DNA of 64,000 nucleotides from Stenotrophomonas sp. ISL-67 (GCF_018612915.1 NZ_JAGGRL010000012.1:1-64000); one strand, 5' to 3'. Shown: positions 1 through 9,900, numbered from the stretch's first letter. The notes: generated by a model from the letters alone, not told the origin. Numbers and translations are program-made.

Positions 1-116
1 CCCTGGTGAAATTAGCGCTGTGGAACCACCCGATCCCATCCCGAACTCGGAAGTGAAACGCAGCTGCGCCGATGGTAGTGTGGCTCAAGCCATGCGAGAG
101 TAGGTCATCGCCAGGG
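1..116 (+). rRNA. rrf: 5S ribosomal RNA
   Basis: The sequence reads as a bacterial 5S rRNA. The first eight bases pair with bases 109-116, the central CCGATCCCATCCCGAACTCGG block and the GAAGTGAAACG stretch are characteristic, and the GTAGGTCATCGCCAGGG end is typical. One or two 5' bases may lie before the window, as does the rest of the rRNA operon. Confidence 0.95.
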
Positions 117-126
117 TTTACACCCA

Positions 127-159
127 AAAACCCCGCTGCTCACGCAGCGGGGTTTTTTC
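127..159 (+). terminator. rRNA operon terminator
   Basis: A perfect 9-bp stem (131-139 with 144-152, loop TCAC) is preceded by five A and followed by six T. It is a textbook intrinsic terminator directly after 5S rRNA; the A run on the other side lets it also work on the minus strand. Confidence 0.93.
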
Positions 160-181
160 TTTGCCTGCGTTCGGGATCATG

Positions 182-233
182 CCCCAATGGGGTAATCATC
201 ACCCCGGCGGTTGATCGGGATGCAACCCTACCG
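182..233. repeat. GTAG palindromic repeat (inverted copy)
   Basis: A small CCCC-AAT-GGGG hairpin (182-192) is followed at 205-233 by a minus-strand GGTAGGGTTGCATCCCGATC unit. The same unit recurs near 26.1, 26.2, 27.3 and 42.4 kb. No gene is seen between the terminator and the receptor remnant. Confidence 0.7.
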
Positions 234-283
234 ACCTCGCGACGGCGCCCCGCAGGGCGCCTCTTTGATATCCCCGTCATTCG

Positions 284-646
284 TCAACGGAACGCTGCGA
301 CGGCCTCGGTAAGGTCTGCCGCCTGCTGCTGCAGCTCGCGGGCGGCGGCGCTGGCTTCTTCCACCAATGCGGCGTTTTGCTGGGTGGCCTCGTCCATCTG
401 TACTACGGTCTGGTTGATCTGATCGATGCCGGCGGCCTGCTCCTGCGACGCCGCGGCGATATTGGCCATGATCCCGCTGACCCCGGCCACTGCCGACGAT
501 TTCCCGCATGGTGTGGCCGGCGTCCCGTGCCAACCGAGCGCCATCGGCAACCTCGCTGACCGATGCATCGATCAACTGCCGGATTTCACGCGCGGCCTCC
601 GCGGAACGTTGCGCCCGGCTGCGCACTTCGCTGGCCCGCTGCATCG
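284..646 (-). pseudogene. methyl-accepting chemotaxis protein remnant
   Basis: Only about 120 codons of the C-terminal signalling domain of a chemotaxis receptor remain. The upstream part reads VRSRAQRSAEAAREI, typical of the helical hairpin, then the frame shifts near position 490 and continues as SGIMANIAAASQEQ and MDEATQQNAALVEEASAAA, the normal end of such receptors. The ligand-binding, membrane and HAMP parts are missing and the next gene begins only 50 bp upstream. The piece lies between an rRNA operon and the hydrolase gene and is most simply a decaying fragment. A sequencing error could explain the frameshift but not the missing N-terminal two thirds. Confidence 0.85.
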
Positions 647-695
647 GTATCGGTTGGCGTTGCTGGAAGCTGAGTGCGACCGTGTGTCGCAGCGG

Positions 696-1544
696 TTACC
701 CGGCGAGGAACCGCGTGATGACGTCGGCCACCAGCGCCGGATGCTCCATGTGCAGGTGATGGGTGCCGGGGAATACATCGAGGCGCCCATCGCGCAGCAG
801 TTTGATGCGTTCGCTGCGCAGTGGTTCGGGATAGTACGACTGCGCGGGCGTTGCGTAGATCACCTGGGTGGGGCATTCAATCGCGGCCAACAGGTCGTCG
901 ATCTGCGCTTCGCTCAGGCGCATCGCGGTAGGCAGCATCAGGCGCTGGTCGCTGCACCAGCTGTAGCCGCCCTCCACCGGCATGACGCCACGTTCGACCA
1001 GCAGCCGCGCACACGGCTCGCTGAGCTGGTTGGCCATCATGCGCGCACGCACCGGTGCGGCCAGGTCGGAAAACACGCGCAGCTTCTTCGATGGCAATGC
1101 GCGAACGGCGCGCACATGCTCACGCAGGCGCTGTGCGGTTTCATCTTCCGGCCCGCGCAGGCCACCGAGCGCTTCGATGGCAATCAACCGTTCCACGCGC
1201 TCCGGCGCCGCCGCAGCGGCAAGGCTGGCAATGCCGGCGCCCATGGAATGGCCGAGCAGCGTGAAGCGCTCCCAGCCCAACGCATCGGCCACCTCGAGCA
1301 CGTGGCAGATCGCGCCGGGCGTGTTGTACTGCGTGCCCGGCGGCAGGTGCGCGCTATGGCCGTGCCCGGGCAGGTCGATGGCGACCAGCTCCAGTCCGGG
1401 CAGCGCAGCGGCCAGTGGAATGAAGCTGGCGGCGTTGTCGAGCCAGCCGTGCAGGGCCAGCACGCGCGTACCTTCCGCGGCCGCCGAACGCAGGCCGGCC
1501 ACGGAAGTGCCGGCAACCGGCAGCACAAACGGTTTGAGCGTCAT
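696..1544 (-). CDS. alpha/beta hydrolase
   Basis: 282 aa with an alpha/beta hydrolase fold. HGW near residue 32 forms the oxyanion region, GHSMG places the nucleophile at Ser100, and the HHLHMEHP segment near the C-terminus should supply the catalytic His. No signal peptide, so probably cytoplasmic. Substrate is unknown; the family covers esterases, lipases and dehalogenases. The start codon overlaps the stop codon of hemH (ATGA at 1541-1544), so the two genes are translationally coupled and co-transcribed. Confidence 0.88.
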   Translation of the reverse strand: MTLKPFVLPVAGTSVAGLRSAAAEGTRVLALHGWLDNAASFIPLAAALPGLELVAIDLPGHGHSAHLPPGTQYNTPGAICHVLEVADALGWERFTLLGHSMGAGIASLAAAAAPERVERLIAIEALGGLRGPEDETAQRLREHVRAVRALPSKKLRVFSDLAAPVRARMMANQLSEPCARLLVERGVMPVEGGYSWCSDQRLMLPTAMRLSEAQIDDLLAAIECPTQVIYATPAQSYYPEPLRSERIKLLRDGRLDVFPGTHHLHMEHPALVADVITRFLAG

Positions 1545-2503
1545 GCCAACGCCGCGATGCTCAGCCGCGACAACGCCATGGCGTGCGCGGGATCAGCGTT
1601 GAGGCAGGGGATGTAGCGCATCTGCGCGCCCCGCGCAGCGACGGTTTCGGTGAAGCCCAACGCCACTTCCTCCAGCGTCTCAAGGCAGTCGGTGGCGAAG
1701 CCCGGGCAGACCACGTCGATCTGTTTGACGCCGCGCCCGGCCATCGCCCACAGCGTCGGTTCGGCATACGGCTGCAGCCACTTCTCGCGGCCGAAGCGCG
1801 ACTGGTAGGTGAGCTGCCACTCGCCGTCGGCCAGGCCCAGTGCATGCGCGATCGCCTGCGCACTGGCTTCGCAGCGCTGCGGATAGGGGTCGCCAGCATC
1901 GGCCAGGCGCTGCGGGATGCCGTGGAAGGAAAACACCAGCTGCTCGCCGCGCCCGTGCTGCTCCCACCACTGGCGGATGCTGCCGGCGATCGCTGCCACC
2001 CAATCCGGGTCGGTGGCGTAATCGCGGATCAGGGTCACGGTGACGCCCGGGTGGCGGGGCTGCCAGCCGCGCACCTGGTCCTCGATGGAAGCGGTGGTGG
2101 TGGTCGAATACTGCGGATACAGCGGCAGCACCACGATGCGGCGCATGCCCTCGGCAGCCAGCCGGTCCAGCTCGGCAGTGAGCGCGGGGGCACCGTAGCG
2201 CATGGCGTGGCGGATGCGCAGGTTGGGCATCAGCTGTTGCATGGCGTCGGCCAGGCGGCGGGTGTAGACCATCAGCGGTGAACCGTCAGGCAGCCACACC
2301 TGGGCGTACTTGGCCGCCGAGCGGCCACTGCGCAGCGGCAGGATCAGCCCATGCAGCAAGGGCTTCCACAACAGCGGCGGGATCGCGACCACGCGCGGGT
2401 CGCTGAGGAATTCGGCCAGGTAGCGCCGGACCGCCGGAGCGGTGGGCGTCTCGGGTGTGCCTAGATTGACCGCCAGCACGGCGGTGTCGGGTGCGTCGAG
2501 CAT
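1541..2503 (-). CDS. hemH: ferrochelatase
   Basis: 320 aa from the chosen start; inserts ferrous iron into protoporphyrin IX, the last step of protoheme synthesis, at the inner face of the membrane. Family marks are the N-terminal [19 protein letters not shown], the active-site His in FSFHGIP, and the TDCLETLEE motif near the C-terminus. Longer readings with starts at 2512 or 2548 are possible. The 2503 start is preferred because it aligns with the usual N-terminus and because an extended -10 box (TGC-GAGAAT) ends seven bases before it, which fits a leaderless message. First gene of a two-gene unit with the downstream hydrolase. Confidence 0.95.
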   Translation of the reverse strand: MLDAPDTAVLAVNLGTPETPTAPAVRRYLAEFLSDPRVVAIPPLLWKPLLHGLILPLRSGRSAAKYAQVWLPDGSPLMVYTRRLADAMQQLMPNLRIRHAMRYGAPALTAELDRLAAEGMRRIVVLPLYPQYSTTTTASIEDQVRGWQPRHPGVTVTLIRDYATDPDWVAAIAGSIRQWWEQHGRGEQLVFSFHGIPQRLADAGDPYPQRCEASAQAIAHALGLADGEWQLTYQSRFGREKWLQPYAEPTLWAMAGRGVKQIDVVCPGFATDCLETLEEVALGFTETVAARGAQMRYIPCLNADPAHAMALSRLSIAALA

Positions 2504-2522
2504 GGGCGCCATTCTCGCAGGT
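2504..2522 (-). promoter_or_regulatory. putative -10 element of hemH
   Basis: On the minus strand TGC-GAGAAT ends seven bases before the ATG at 2503. TG plus one base before the hexamer is the extended -10 form. No convincing -35 is seen. Inference by pattern only. Confidence 0.4.
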
Positions 2523-2585
2523 CTGCGCGACGGGGAGCACGTACTCATTGCGGATTCATTGGAACCCCACTAATTTCGGGGAGAG

Positions 2586-2613
2586 CGTATCGACCCACGG
2601 CCGATACCTACCG
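2586..2613. repeat. SMAG-type GTAG palindrome (inverted)
   Basis: GTATCG and CGATAC arms with a GTAG head on the minus strand, in the gap between the divergent hemH and SYLF genes. About 170 bp separate the two starts, so both promoters probably lie in this gap. Confidence 0.6.
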
Positions 2614-2685
2614 GTTTCCCCCCGGTAGATCGATATCGCCGTTTTTGAATCGGTTGCCTTTCGATTCCCCTTTTCTGGAGCACCC

Positions 2686-3582
2686 ATGCGCCGCTTGAGC
2701 CTTGTACTGCTGATTTCCGCCAGCCTGTTGTCCACCCAGGCAATGGCCGGGCCGGAGGAAGACCAGCGCGCCCGCAATGCGGTGCGCGTGCTGAACGACA
2801 TCCAGAACATTCCCGAGCAGGGAATTCCTGACAAGTTGCTGGACGAAGGCCGTGCGATCGTCGTCATTCCCGACACGATCAAGGCCGGCCTGGTCATCGG
2901 CGGCCGCCGCGGGCATGGCCTGATGTCGGTGAAGAATGCCGACGGCAGCTGGTCCAACCCCGTGTTCATGAAACTCACCGGCGGCAGCATCGGCTTCCAG
3001 GCCGGCGTGCAGTCCTCGGACGTGGTGCTGGTGTTCCGCAACGACCGCAGCCTGGACAGTCTGGTCAACGGCAAGTTCACCCTGGGCGCCGACGCCGGCG
3101 TCGCAGCCGGTCCGGTCGGGCGTAATGCGGCAGCCGCTACCGATGGCCAGCTGAAGGCCGAGATCTGGTCGTGGTCGCGCGCGCGCGGCCTGTTTGCCGG
3201 CGTGGCGCTGGATGGTGCGGTGCTGCAGATCGACGATGCGGCCAACCTGGACGCCTACGGCAGCAACACCACGCCGCGCATGGTGTTCGAGGGCCGCGTG
3301 GGCGAGGCGCCGTCGACAGACGTGGTCGCGTTCCGCGACCGCCTGGAAGAGGCTACTTACGCCGCCCGTCAGAACCGCGGCACGGCGGGTACGCGCGCGC
3401 CAGCACCCCGGGCAGCACCAGCGCAGACACCCCAGCAGGCCGCACCGGCGGTAGCTGAACAGGCCAATGCCGGCGCCACCACCGCGCCGCTGCAGGCTGT
3501 TCCGGCGCAGCCGGCACCGCAGCAGGGCTTCCAGCCGGTGGGTGAAGGTGAAGTCCGCACCGAATCGCTGGACGGCAACTGA
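2686..3582 (+). CDS. SYLF-domain lipid-binding protein
   Basis: 298 aa with a Sec signal peptide (cleavage near AMA-GPEED, about residue 22). Residues 30-215 form a SYLF/Ysc84 domain: the RAIVVIPDTIKAGLVIGGRRGHGLM block, the SWSNPVFMKLTGGSIGFQAG block and the RGLFAGVALDGAVL block are diagnostic. Members bind phospholipids or actin in eukaryotes; the bacterial role is not settled, probably envelope-associated. The last 70 residues are a low-complexity Ala/Pro/Gln/Thr tail, unlikely to fold. The start is preceded by GGAGCACCC. Transcribed ahead of tatA with a gap of 77 bp. Confidence 0.88.
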   Translation: MRRLSLVLLISASLLSTQAMAGPEEDQRARNAVRVLNDIQNIPEQGIPDKLLDEGRAIVVIPDTIKAGLVIGGRRGHGLMSVKNADGSWSNPVFMKLTGGSIGFQAGVQSSDVVLVFRNDRSLDSLVNGKFTLGADAGVAAGPVGRNAAAATDGQLKAEIWSWSRARGLFAGVALDGAVLQIDDAANLDAYGSNTTPRMVFEGRVGEAPSTDVVAFRDRLEEATYAARQNRGTAGTRAPAPRAAPAQTPQQAAPAVAEQANAGATTAPLQAVPAQPAPQQGFQPVGEGEVRTESLDGN

Positions 3583-3659
3583 CTTTCGTCACGCGCGCCG
3601 TCCTACCGGCGGTGCGCTATGCTCAACCCCTTGTTACCGGGTAATGCGAGCAGCACATC

Positions 3660-3887
3660 ATGGGCAGTATGAGCTTGTGGCATTGGGTGGTGGTACTGGT
3701 CATCGTTCTGCTGGTGTTCGGCACCAAGAAGCTGACCAGTGGCGCCAAGGACCTTGGCAGTGCCGTCAAGGAATTCAAGAAGGGCATGCGCGACGAGGAC
3801 AAGCCGACCGCGCACCTGAGCGATGAGTCGCGTCCGCAGGACCCGACGACGACATCGCAGAACGAGCACGACCGCGACCGGCGCTGA
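3660..3887 (+). CDS. tatA: Sec-independent translocase subunit TatA
   Basis: 75 aa: one N-terminal membrane helix ([19 protein letters not shown]), the hinge FG, then an amphipathic helix [17 protein letters not shown] and an acidic, charged tail, the standard TatA plan. TatA oligomerises to form the export pathway for folded, twin-arginine proteins. Followed 15 bp later by tatB and then tatC. Confidence 0.97.
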   Translation: MGSMSLWHWVVVLVIVLLVFGTKKLTSGAKDLGSAVKEFKKGMRDEDKPTAHLSDESRPQDPTTTSQNEHDRDRR

Positions 3888-3902
3888 TCAGGGCGGCATG
3901 GC

Positions 3903-4409
3903 GTGTTCGACATCGGTTTCAGTGAACTGCTGCTCATCGCGGTAGTAGCGTTGGTCGTGCTGGGTCCCGAGCGTCTGCCCAAGGCAGCCCGCTTCGCGGG
4001 CCTGTGGGTGCGGCGTGCGCGCAACCAGTGGGATTCGGTGAAGCAGGAGCTGGAACGCGAACTGCACGCCGACGAGATCAAGCGCCAGTTCCGCGACGCG
4101 CAGGATTCGGTGCGCGATACCGAGGCGCAGCTGCGCGCCAGTGGTGAGGCGGTCCGCCGCGAAGCCGAGCAGGTGCGGCGCGAAGCCGAACAGGTGCGGC
4201 GCGAAGCCGATGCGCCGGCCGGCACCGATGAGCCGGTCATGACCGGGCCGGCGCCGGGTTCGCCGGCGAGCGTGGCCCAGCATGTGGTGGCGCCCGAACC
4301 CGAACCCGAACCCGTAGCCGAGGAACCACGCGATGCGATGGCGCCGCCGGGCATCGATGGACAAGCGCCGCGCGATCCGCTGCCTACAACGCCGGAGGCC
4401 CCGCGATGA
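3903..4409 (+). CDS. tatB: Sec-independent translocase subunit TatB
   Basis: 168 aa, GTG start. [25 protein letters not shown] is the invariant TatB membrane segment and hinge; the long amphipathic helix follows. TatB works with TatC as receptor for twin-arginine signal peptides. Oddity: residues about 81-101 consist of three near-identical QVRREAE heptads encoded by a 21-bp tandem repeat, and a PEPEPEP run lies further on. The stop overlaps the tatC start by four bases (ATGA). Confidence 0.96.
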   Translation: MFDIGFSELLLIAVVALVVLGPERLPKAARFAGLWVRRARNQWDSVKQELERELHADEIKRQFRDAQDSVRDTEAQLRASGEAVRREAEQVRREAEQVRREADAPAGTDEPVMTGPAPGSPASVAQHVVAPEPEPEPVAEEPRDAMAPPGIDGQAPRDPLPTTPEAPR

Positions 4410-5155
4410 GCGGTAACGAGACGCCGGAAAGCGGGCTGATCGAACACCTGATCGAGCTGCGTGCGCGCCTGATGCGGGCGTTGATCGGGCTGGGTGTGGT
4501 GCTGCTGGGGCTGATGCCGTTTTCGCGGCAGATCTACACGTGGTTGGCGCAGCCGTTGATTTCGCAGTTGCCGAACGCGCAGTCGATGATCGCGATCAAT
4601 CCGGCGGGGGCGTTCTTCGCGCCGCTGAAGCTGACCTTCTTCGTGGCGCTGTTCGTGGCGGTGCCGTGGCTGTTGTACCAGCTGTGGGCGTTCGTGGCGC
4701 CGGGGCTGTATGCGCGCGAGCGGCGGCTGGCAGTGCCGCTGCTGGTGACGTCGGTGCTGCTGTTCTACATCGGTTGTGCGTTCGCCTACTTCCTGGTGCT
4801 GCCGGCGGTGTTCCACTTCCTGACCACGTTCCGCCCGGAGGTGATTGCGATCACGCCGGATGCGAATGCGTACCTGGATTTCGTGCTGGCGATCTTCTTC
4901 GCGTTCGGCAGCAGTTTCGAGCTGCCGGTGGCGATGGTGATCCTGACCCTGCTGGGCTGGATCACGCCGCAGCAGTTCAAGGACGGCCGCGGTTACGCGA
5001 TCGTGGGCATCTTCGTGCTGGCGGCGGTGCTGACCCCGCCGGACGTGGTGTCGCAGCTGATGCTGGCCATTCCGATGTGCCTGCTTTATGAGCTGGGAAT
5101 TCATGCTTCGCGGTGGCTGGTACCTGCGAAGGGTGATGAGCAAACGAGCCGGTAG
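4406..5155 (+). CDS. tatC: Sec-independent translocase subunit TatC
   Basis: 249 aa with six membrane helices, the core receptor of the Tat translocon. Characteristic pieces are the N-terminal [12 protein letters not shown], the [12 protein letters not shown] loop, the SSFELPVAM segment and the LTPPDVVSQ segment. Completes the tatABC operon. The TAG stop codon is itself the GTAG head of a SMAG repeat that begins at 5151, so the reading frame ends inside the repeat. Confidence 0.97.
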   Translation: MSGNETPESGLIEHLIELRARLMRALIGLGVVLLGLMPFSRQIYTWLAQPLISQLPNAQSMIAINPAGAFFAPLKLTFFVALFVAVPWLLYQLWAFVAPGLYARERRLAVPLLVTSVLLFYIGCAFAYFLVLPAVFHFLTTFRPEVIAITPDANAYLDFVLAIFFAFGSSFELPVAMVILTLLGWITPQQFKDGRGYAIVGIFVLAAVLTPPDVVSQLMLAIPMCLLYELGIHASRWLVPAKGDEQTSR

Positions 5156-5176
5156 CGCCGACCGTTGGTCGGCCCA
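5151..5176. repeat. SMAG palindrome at tatC 3' end
   Basis: GGTAG followed by a GCCGACC-GTT-GGTCGGC stem-loop. The TAG is the tatC stop codon. REP-type stem-loops here can protect the 3' end of the tat mRNA. The remaining gap to 5335 holds a TTGCCG hexamer repeated about three times (5312-5332) and nothing else recognised. Confidence 0.85.
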
Positions 5177-5334
5177 CGTAGCCTGCGGCGCCGTCGCCAT
5201 CGTTTCGGTTGTTTCAACGCGTTACCGGGCGTTGAGGGGCTGAGGGCGGTCGTTTGGGAACCGCCCCAACCGGCGCTGGCCTCCCCAGCCCGTATCACCT
5301 AAAACGCTTCCGTTGCCGTTGCCGTTGCCGTCAA

Positions 5335-6246
5335 TCAAGCCGCGAAAATATTCCCAGGCCCGTTCGACGGCGGCACCGGCGGCGGCGCGACGCGGCCGCG
5401 GTGGGCGAACATCTGGTTCCAGGCGGCGTATACCGCGCCGACGTACAACGGCATGATCACCGCGGTGTTGGTCAGCTGCATCACGAACGCAGCTGCACCT
5501 GCACCGCCGGCCATCAGCGCCAGCTGCATCACGATGATCATCACGAAGTAGATGCACATCGCCGCGATCAGGCCCAGCAGCATGAACACCGCCATCGCGC
5601 CGAAGTTGCGGACGCAGCCCTGCAGGCTCATGCGCAGCGCGTGCATGCCGCTCTGGTGATCGAACACCACCAGCGCCGGCTGGGTGAACATGGCCATGCT
5701 CAGCGCCACGAACGTGCCGAACGCGATCACCAGCCACAGCAGGATGCGCATCACCGGCACGCCCGCCATCAGCGCCATGGTCTGCTCGTTGCTCGGCGTC
5801 GCGCCGGACTGCTGCAGCTCCTGCATCCTGCGGAACATCTCGGCCGAGGCGCTCAGGCCGTCGGTACCCATCATCACGTACAGCAGCGTGCCCAGCGCGA
5901 TCACCGCGATCAGCTGGATCGCCAGCGGCACCAGCAGGTGAGTCACGCGGCGGTCGCGGATCGGCTGCAGCAGGTGGGCCGGCGCGGCGCGGTGGCCCTG
6001 GGCCACTTCGCTCACCGCGACCAGCATGCCACCGAACACCAGCGGGCCTACCGCCACGGAAACCAGCTGGAGCAGGATGCCGAGCCAGCTGGGCAATGCC
6101 TGCGCCAGCACCAGGATCAGCGAACTGACCAGCATGCCGATCACGCCAAGGACTGCCAGCTGCAGCGGCGCACGGCGATACAGGGAGAACGCGTCCAGCA
6201 GCCATTGGGCGCCCGCCGAGGCGGGCAGCTTGCGAATTTCGCTCAT
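5335..6246 (-). CDS. BPSS1780-type membrane protein
   Basis: 303 aa integral membrane protein with about six hydrophobic helices. The N-terminal VRKLPASAGAQWLLDAF-like start followed by SLYRRAPLQL matches the BPSS1780 family of beta- and gammaproteobacterial membrane proteins, whose function is unknown. The start at 6246 is preferred over one 45 bases upstream because the family motif begins here and GGAA lies just before it. A GATAAT -10-like box sits about 45 bases upstream. The C-terminal 20 residues are Pro-rich. Converges on tatC across a repeat. Confidence 0.8.
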   Translation of the reverse strand: MSEIRKLPASAGAQWLLDAFSLYRRAPLQLAVLGVIGMLVSSLILVLAQALPSWLGILLQLVSVAVGPLVFGGMLVAVSEVAQGHRAAPAHLLQPIRDRRVTHLLVPLAIQLIAVIALGTLLYVMMGTDGLSASAEMFRRMQELQQSGATPSNEQTMALMAGVPVMRILLWLVIAFGTFVALSMAMFTQPALVVFDHQSGMHALRMSLQGCVRNFGAMAVFMLLGLIAAMCIYFVMIIVMQLALMAGGAGAAAFVMQLTNTAVIMPLYVGAVYAAWNQMFAHRGRVAPPPVPPSNGPGNIFAA

Positions 6247-6349
6247 ACCATTCCGGAACAGGGGGAAGGGCGCGTGCGCCCCGAATCCCAACGATTATCC
6301 CTGTTTTTTTTGCGCACCACCTGAAGGAAAGGACCCGTCCGGCGGTTTG

Positions 6350-7069
6350 TCAGTTGTTGCGTGCCTGGCGGACGAACCGGCGCAGCAGCTGGCGGGCCAG
6401 CGGGGCCGCACTGACGCCGCGCGCCACGCTGCGCGCGCAACCGCCGTGGCGGCTGATGCATTCGGCACGGGCCCGCACGTAGCCGCGCATGTGGTGGGTG
6501 GCGAACTCGGGGTGGAACTGCACGCCCCAGGCCTGCTGGCCCCAGCGGAAGGCATGGCAGTTGTCCTGCGCCGAGCGGGCCAGGATGGCCGCGCCTTCGG
6601 GCGCACGCAGCACCGTCTGCAGGTGGGTGGCGTGGGCCGGAAAGCGTGCCGGCAGCCCGGCGAACAGCGGGTCGTCTACGGCCGAGGGCTCCAACGCCAA
6701 CTCGATCGTGCCCGATTCGCGCCCGGCAGGGTTGTAGGCCACTTCGCCGCCCAGCGCGTGCGCCAGCAGCTGGTGGCCGTAGCAGATGCCGAACACCGGG
6801 CGGTTGTCATGGGCGGCGGCGCGCAGCCACTGCGCGCTGCGCTCGCTCCAGTCGGCGCGGTCGGTCACGTAGGCGGCCGAGCCGCTGATGATCACCCCAG
6901 CGAAATCGCGGGGGTCGGGCAGCGCGCCACCGTGCTCCACGTCCACCACCACCGTCTCGTCGGCATCCAGCCCGGCCGCGACCCGGATCCAGTGCGGAAA
7001 ACGGCCGTACCGGCGCAGCGAGGCGACCGGTTGGCCGGTTTCAAGAATCAGGAAGGGCGAGCGGTTCAT
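6350..7069 (-). CDS. class I glutamine amidotransferase
   Basis: 239 aa, a stand-alone GATase1 domain that hydrolyses glutamine to deliver ammonia. The nucleophile elbow GICYGHQ gives Cys96, and GVQFHPE gives His186 and Glu188, a complete triad. It resembles the GuaA-N-like proteins often annotated as GMP synthase homologues, but it lacks the synthetase half, so the acceptor substrate is unknown. The C-terminal 45 residues are basic and probably helical. Its start lies 29 bases inside the 3' end of the upstream gspE-like gene, so the two are probably co-transcribed. Confidence 0.85.
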   Translation of the reverse strand: MNRSPFLILETGQPVASLRRYGRFPHWIRVAAGLDADETVVVDVEHGGALPDPRDFAGVIISGSAAYVTDRADWSERSAQWLRAAAHDNRPVFGICYGHQLLAHALGGEVAYNPAGRESGTIELALEPSAVDDPLFAGLPARFPAHATHLQTVLRAPEGAAILARSAQDNCHAFRWGQQAWGVQFHPEFATHHMRGYVRARAECISRHGGCARSVARGVSAAPLARQLLRRFVRQARNN

Positions 7070-8876
7070 CGGGGGGAGGCAGCACGCTGAGGACTTCCTC
7101 GATTGTAGTCAGCCCTGCCGCCACCTTTTCAAGCCCCGCGCGGCGCAGGGTTCGTACTCCTTCAGCACGGGCGGCCCGGCTGAAACCGGCCAGATCCATG
7201 TCCGCGCGGATCCGCCCGCGCAGCCGCGGACTCAATGGCAGCAACTCATACAGGCCCACCCGGCCCAGGTAACCGGTGCGCCGGCAATCGATGCAGCCGG
7301 CCGGTGCATATGGCGTGGGCGACTCTGGTAATGCTTCATCGGCATCAGCCAGCACCGCCCATTGGGCCGCGCTGAGCGGCTTGGGCACCTTGCAGTGCGG
7401 GCACAGGGTACGGACCAGGCGCTGGGCCAGTACCCCGTTGATGGTGCTGGCCAGCAGGTAATGCGGCACGCCCAGGTCGAGCAGGCGGGTGATCGCCGAG
7501 GGCGCGTCATTGGTGTGCAGGGTGGACAGCACCAGGTGGCCGGTCAGCGAGGCCTGCACCGCCATCTGCGCGGTTTCCAGGTCGCGGATTTCACCGATCA
7601 TGATGATGTCCGGGTCCTGCCGCAGCAGGGTGCGCACACCGGCGGCGAAGTCCAGGTCGATGTTGGTCTGCACCTGCATCTGGTTGAACTCCGGCGCGAT
7701 CATTTCGATCGGGTCCTCCACCGTGCACACGTTCACGTCCGGAGTGGCCAGCCGCTTCAAGGTGGAATACAGGGTGGTGGTCTTGCCCGAGCCGGTGGGG
7801 CCGGTGACCAGCACGATACCGTGCGGGCGCTCCACCAGCGCGGTCCAGCCGGCCGCTTCCTGCGGGCTGAAGCCCAGCTGGTCGATGCTCTTGAACGCCG
7901 CGTCCGGGTCGAAGATGCGCATCACGCACTTCTCGCCGAACGCCGTGGGCATGGTCGACAGGCGCATTTCAACCTCGCGCCCACCCGGCGAGCGGGTCTT
8001 GATGCGGCCATCCTGCGGCCGGCGACGTTCGGCCAGGTCCATGCGGCCCAGCACTTTGATGCGGCTGACCACGGCGGTCATCACCGCAGGGGGCACCTCG
8101 AACACCTTGTGCAGCACCCCGTCGATCCGGAAGCGCATGCGCCCCATGTCGCGGCGCGGCTCCAGGTGGATGTCCGAGGCGCGCTGTTCGAAGGCGTACT
8201 GCAGCAGCCAGTCGACGATGTGGACCACGTGCTGGTCGTCGGCGTTCACGTCGCCGGCGCGACCCAGTTCGACCAGCTGCTCGAAGCTGGGCAGGGTGCC
8301 GTTGGTCTCGCTGCGGGAACCGCTGCGCGCGCCGCGCACCGAACGGGTAACCCCGTAGAACTCCATGGTGTAGCGGTGCAGGTCCAGCGGGTTGACCATC
8401 GCCAGTTCGATCCGGCGGCGGGTCAGGTGCTGCAGGTCGAGCAGCCATTCCTGGGCCAGCGGTTCGCTGGTGGCCACCAGCAGGCGCTCGCTGTCCACCG
8501 CCAGCGGCAGGAAGCGGTGGCGGCGGGCGTATGCGTGGGAGACCAGCGCGGTCACCGCCGATACGTCCACGCGGGTGGGGTCGATGCGCAGGTAGCGGGT
8601 TCCGGTGCGCCCGGCCAGCCACTGGGTCAGCCGTTCCAGGCCCAGTTCACCGCCGCTGGCGGCGGCCAGCTTCAGGTTGGCCAGCAACACCAGCGGGTGC
8701 ACTTCGCTGGCGTTCCGCGCGCCTTGGCCGCTGAAACGGATGCGGTCCACGTCGCCTGCCGCGACCAGGCCGTCGGCAACCATCGCCGCAGCGACCTGTT
8801 CGAAGACCAGCCGGCCCGGCGGCAAGGGCCCCGGGACGGGAACGGGGGCGAGCGTAGCCGGAGAGCGGTGTTCCAT
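7041..8876 (-). CDS. GspE/PulE/PilB-family ATPase
   Basis: 611 aa secretion or pilus assembly ATPase. Residues about 85-180 are the MshEN-type N-terminal domain; the core has Walker [10 protein letters not shown] (Lys365), an Asp box with [11 protein letters not shown] (Walker B), and a His box [12 protein letters not shown]. Two Cys pairs (CPHC and CIDC) form the zinc-binding arm typical of GspE. The family powers type II secretion or type IV pili, but no gsp or pil genes are nearby, so the partner machine is unknown. A GATTCT hexamer ends six bases before the ATG, suggesting a leaderless message. Divergent from glyQ. Confidence 0.9.
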   Translation of the reverse strand: MEHRSPATLAPVPVPGPLPPGRLVFEQVAAAMVADGLVAAGDVDRIRFSGQGARNASEVHPLVLLANLKLAAASGGELGLERLTQWLAGRTGTRYLRIDPTRVDVSAVTALVSHAYARRHRFLPLAVDSERLLVATSEPLAQEWLLDLQHLTRRRIELAMVNPLDLHRYTMEFYGVTRSVRGARSGSRSETNGTLPSFEQLVELGRAGDVNADDQHVVHIVDWLLQYAFEQRASDIHLEPRRDMGRMRFRIDGVLHKVFEVPPAVMTAVVSRIKVLGRMDLAERRRPQDGRIKTRSPGGREVEMRLSTMPTAFGEKCVMRIFDPDAAFKSIDQLGFSPQEAAGWTALVERPHGIVLVTGPTGSGKTTTLYSTLKRLATPDVNVCTVEDPIEMIAPEFNQMQVQTNIDLDFAAGVRTLLRQDPDIIMIGEIRDLETAQMAVQASLTGHLVLSTLHTNDAPSAITRLLDLGVPHYLLASTINGVLAQRLVRTLCPHCKVPKPLSAAQWAVLADADEALPESPTPYAPAGCIDCRRTGYLGRVGLYELLPLSPRLRGRIRADMDLAGFSRAARAEGVRTLRRAGLEKVAAGLTTIEEVLSVLPPPDEPLALPDS

Positions 8877-8895
8877 GGCGCCAGAATCCTCGGAG
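8877..8895 (-). promoter_or_regulatory. putative -10 element of gspE-like gene
   Basis: On the minus strand GATTCT is followed by six bases and then the ATG at 8876. It matches the same spacing seen at tamA, calB, xthA, rsmG and the czcI-like gene. Confidence 0.35.
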
Positions 8896-8926
8896 CGGGG
8901 CGGTATGGCCTGGGCGGGGTGCCCGG

Positions 8927-8955
8927 ACTGCCGTCGCGCGGTCCATCGCTATACT
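8927..8955 (+). promoter_or_regulatory. putative glyQ promoter
   Basis: TATACT at 8950-8955 is a good -10; CTGCCG about 16 bases upstream is a weak -35. The predicted start leaves a leader of about 28 bases before glyQ. Confidence 0.5.
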
Positions 8956-8988
8956 AGCGCACCCCCTTTGCAGGCAAGAATCCGCCGC

Positions 8989-9900
8989 ATGTCCGCGACC
9001 CAGAACGTTCCGATCACTTTCCAGGGCCTGATCCAGACCCTCAACCAGTATTGGGCGCAGCAGGGCTGCGTGCTGATCCAGCCGCTGGACCTGGAGGTCG
9101 GTGCAGGCACCTTCCATCCGGCCACCTTCCTGCGCTCGATCGGCCCGGAAAGCTGGAATGCCGCGTATGTGCAGCCGTCGCGCCGCCCCACCGACGGCCG
9201 CTACGGCGAGAACCCCAATCGCCTGCAGCGCTACTACCAGTACCAGGTGGCGATGAAGCCCAGCCCGGACAACATCCAGCAGCTGTATCTGGATTCGTTG
9301 AAGGCACTGGGCATCGACCCGCTGGTGCACGATCTGCGCTTTGTCGAGGACAACTGGGAATCGCCGACGCTGGGTGCCTGGGGCCTGGGGTGGGAAGTGT
9401 GGCTCAACGGCATGGAAGTGACCCAGTTCACTTACTTCCAGCAGGCGGGTGGCCTGGAGTGCAGGCCGGTGCTGGGCGAGATCACCTACGGTCTCGAGCG
9501 CCTGTGCATGTACCTGCAGAACTGCGACAACGTGTATGACCTGGTCTGGACCTACGGCCCGGACGGCACGCCGGTGACCTACGGCGACGTGTACCTGCAG
9601 AACGAAGTCGAGCAGAGCACCTACAACTTCGAATATGCCGACGTGGAAGAACTGTTCCATCGCTTCGACGCCTGCGAGAAGGAAGCGCAGAAACTGGTCG
9701 AGGTGGGGTTGCCGCTGCCGGCCTATGAGCAGGTGTGCAAGGCCAGCCATTCGTTCAACCTGCTGGATGCGCGCCGCGCGATCAGTGTGACCGAGCGCCA
9801 GCGCTACATCCTGCGCGTGCGCGCGCTGGCCCAGGCGGTGGCGAAACTGTATGAAGCCAAGCGCCTCGAAGCGGTGGCTGCCAAGGAGGTTCAGGCATGA
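8989..9900 (+). CDS. glyQ: glycyl-tRNA synthetase alpha subunit
   Basis: 303 aa, the catalytic alpha subunit of the alpha2-beta2 bacterial glycyl-tRNA synthetase, which charges tRNA-Gly. The start [22 protein letters not shown] and the [12 protein letters not shown], GAGTFHPAT and [19 protein letters not shown] segments are diagnostic. A longer reading upstream exists, but this ATG matches the family start. Overlaps the glyS start by four bases (ATGA), so the two subunits are coupled. Confidence 0.97.
   Translation: MSATQNVPITFQGLIQTLNQYWAQQGCVLIQPLDLEVGAGTFHPATFLRSIGPESWNAAYVQPSRRPTDGRYGENPNRLQRYYQYQVAMKPSPDNIQQLYLDSLKALGIDPLVHDLRFVEDNWESPTLGAWGLGWEVWLNGMEVTQFTYFQQAGGLECRPVLGEITYGLERLCMYLQNCDNVYDLVWTYGPDGTPVTYGDVYLQNEVEQSTYNFEYADVEELFHRFDACEKEAQKLVEVGLPLPAYEQVCKASHSFNLLDARRAISVTERQRYILRVRALAQAVAKLYEAKRLEAVAAKEVQA

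Noticed and set aside
426..1616. A 396-codon plus-strand frame over the receptor remnant and the hydrolase.
   Set aside because: Antisense to the hydrolase with GHSMG; no motifs.
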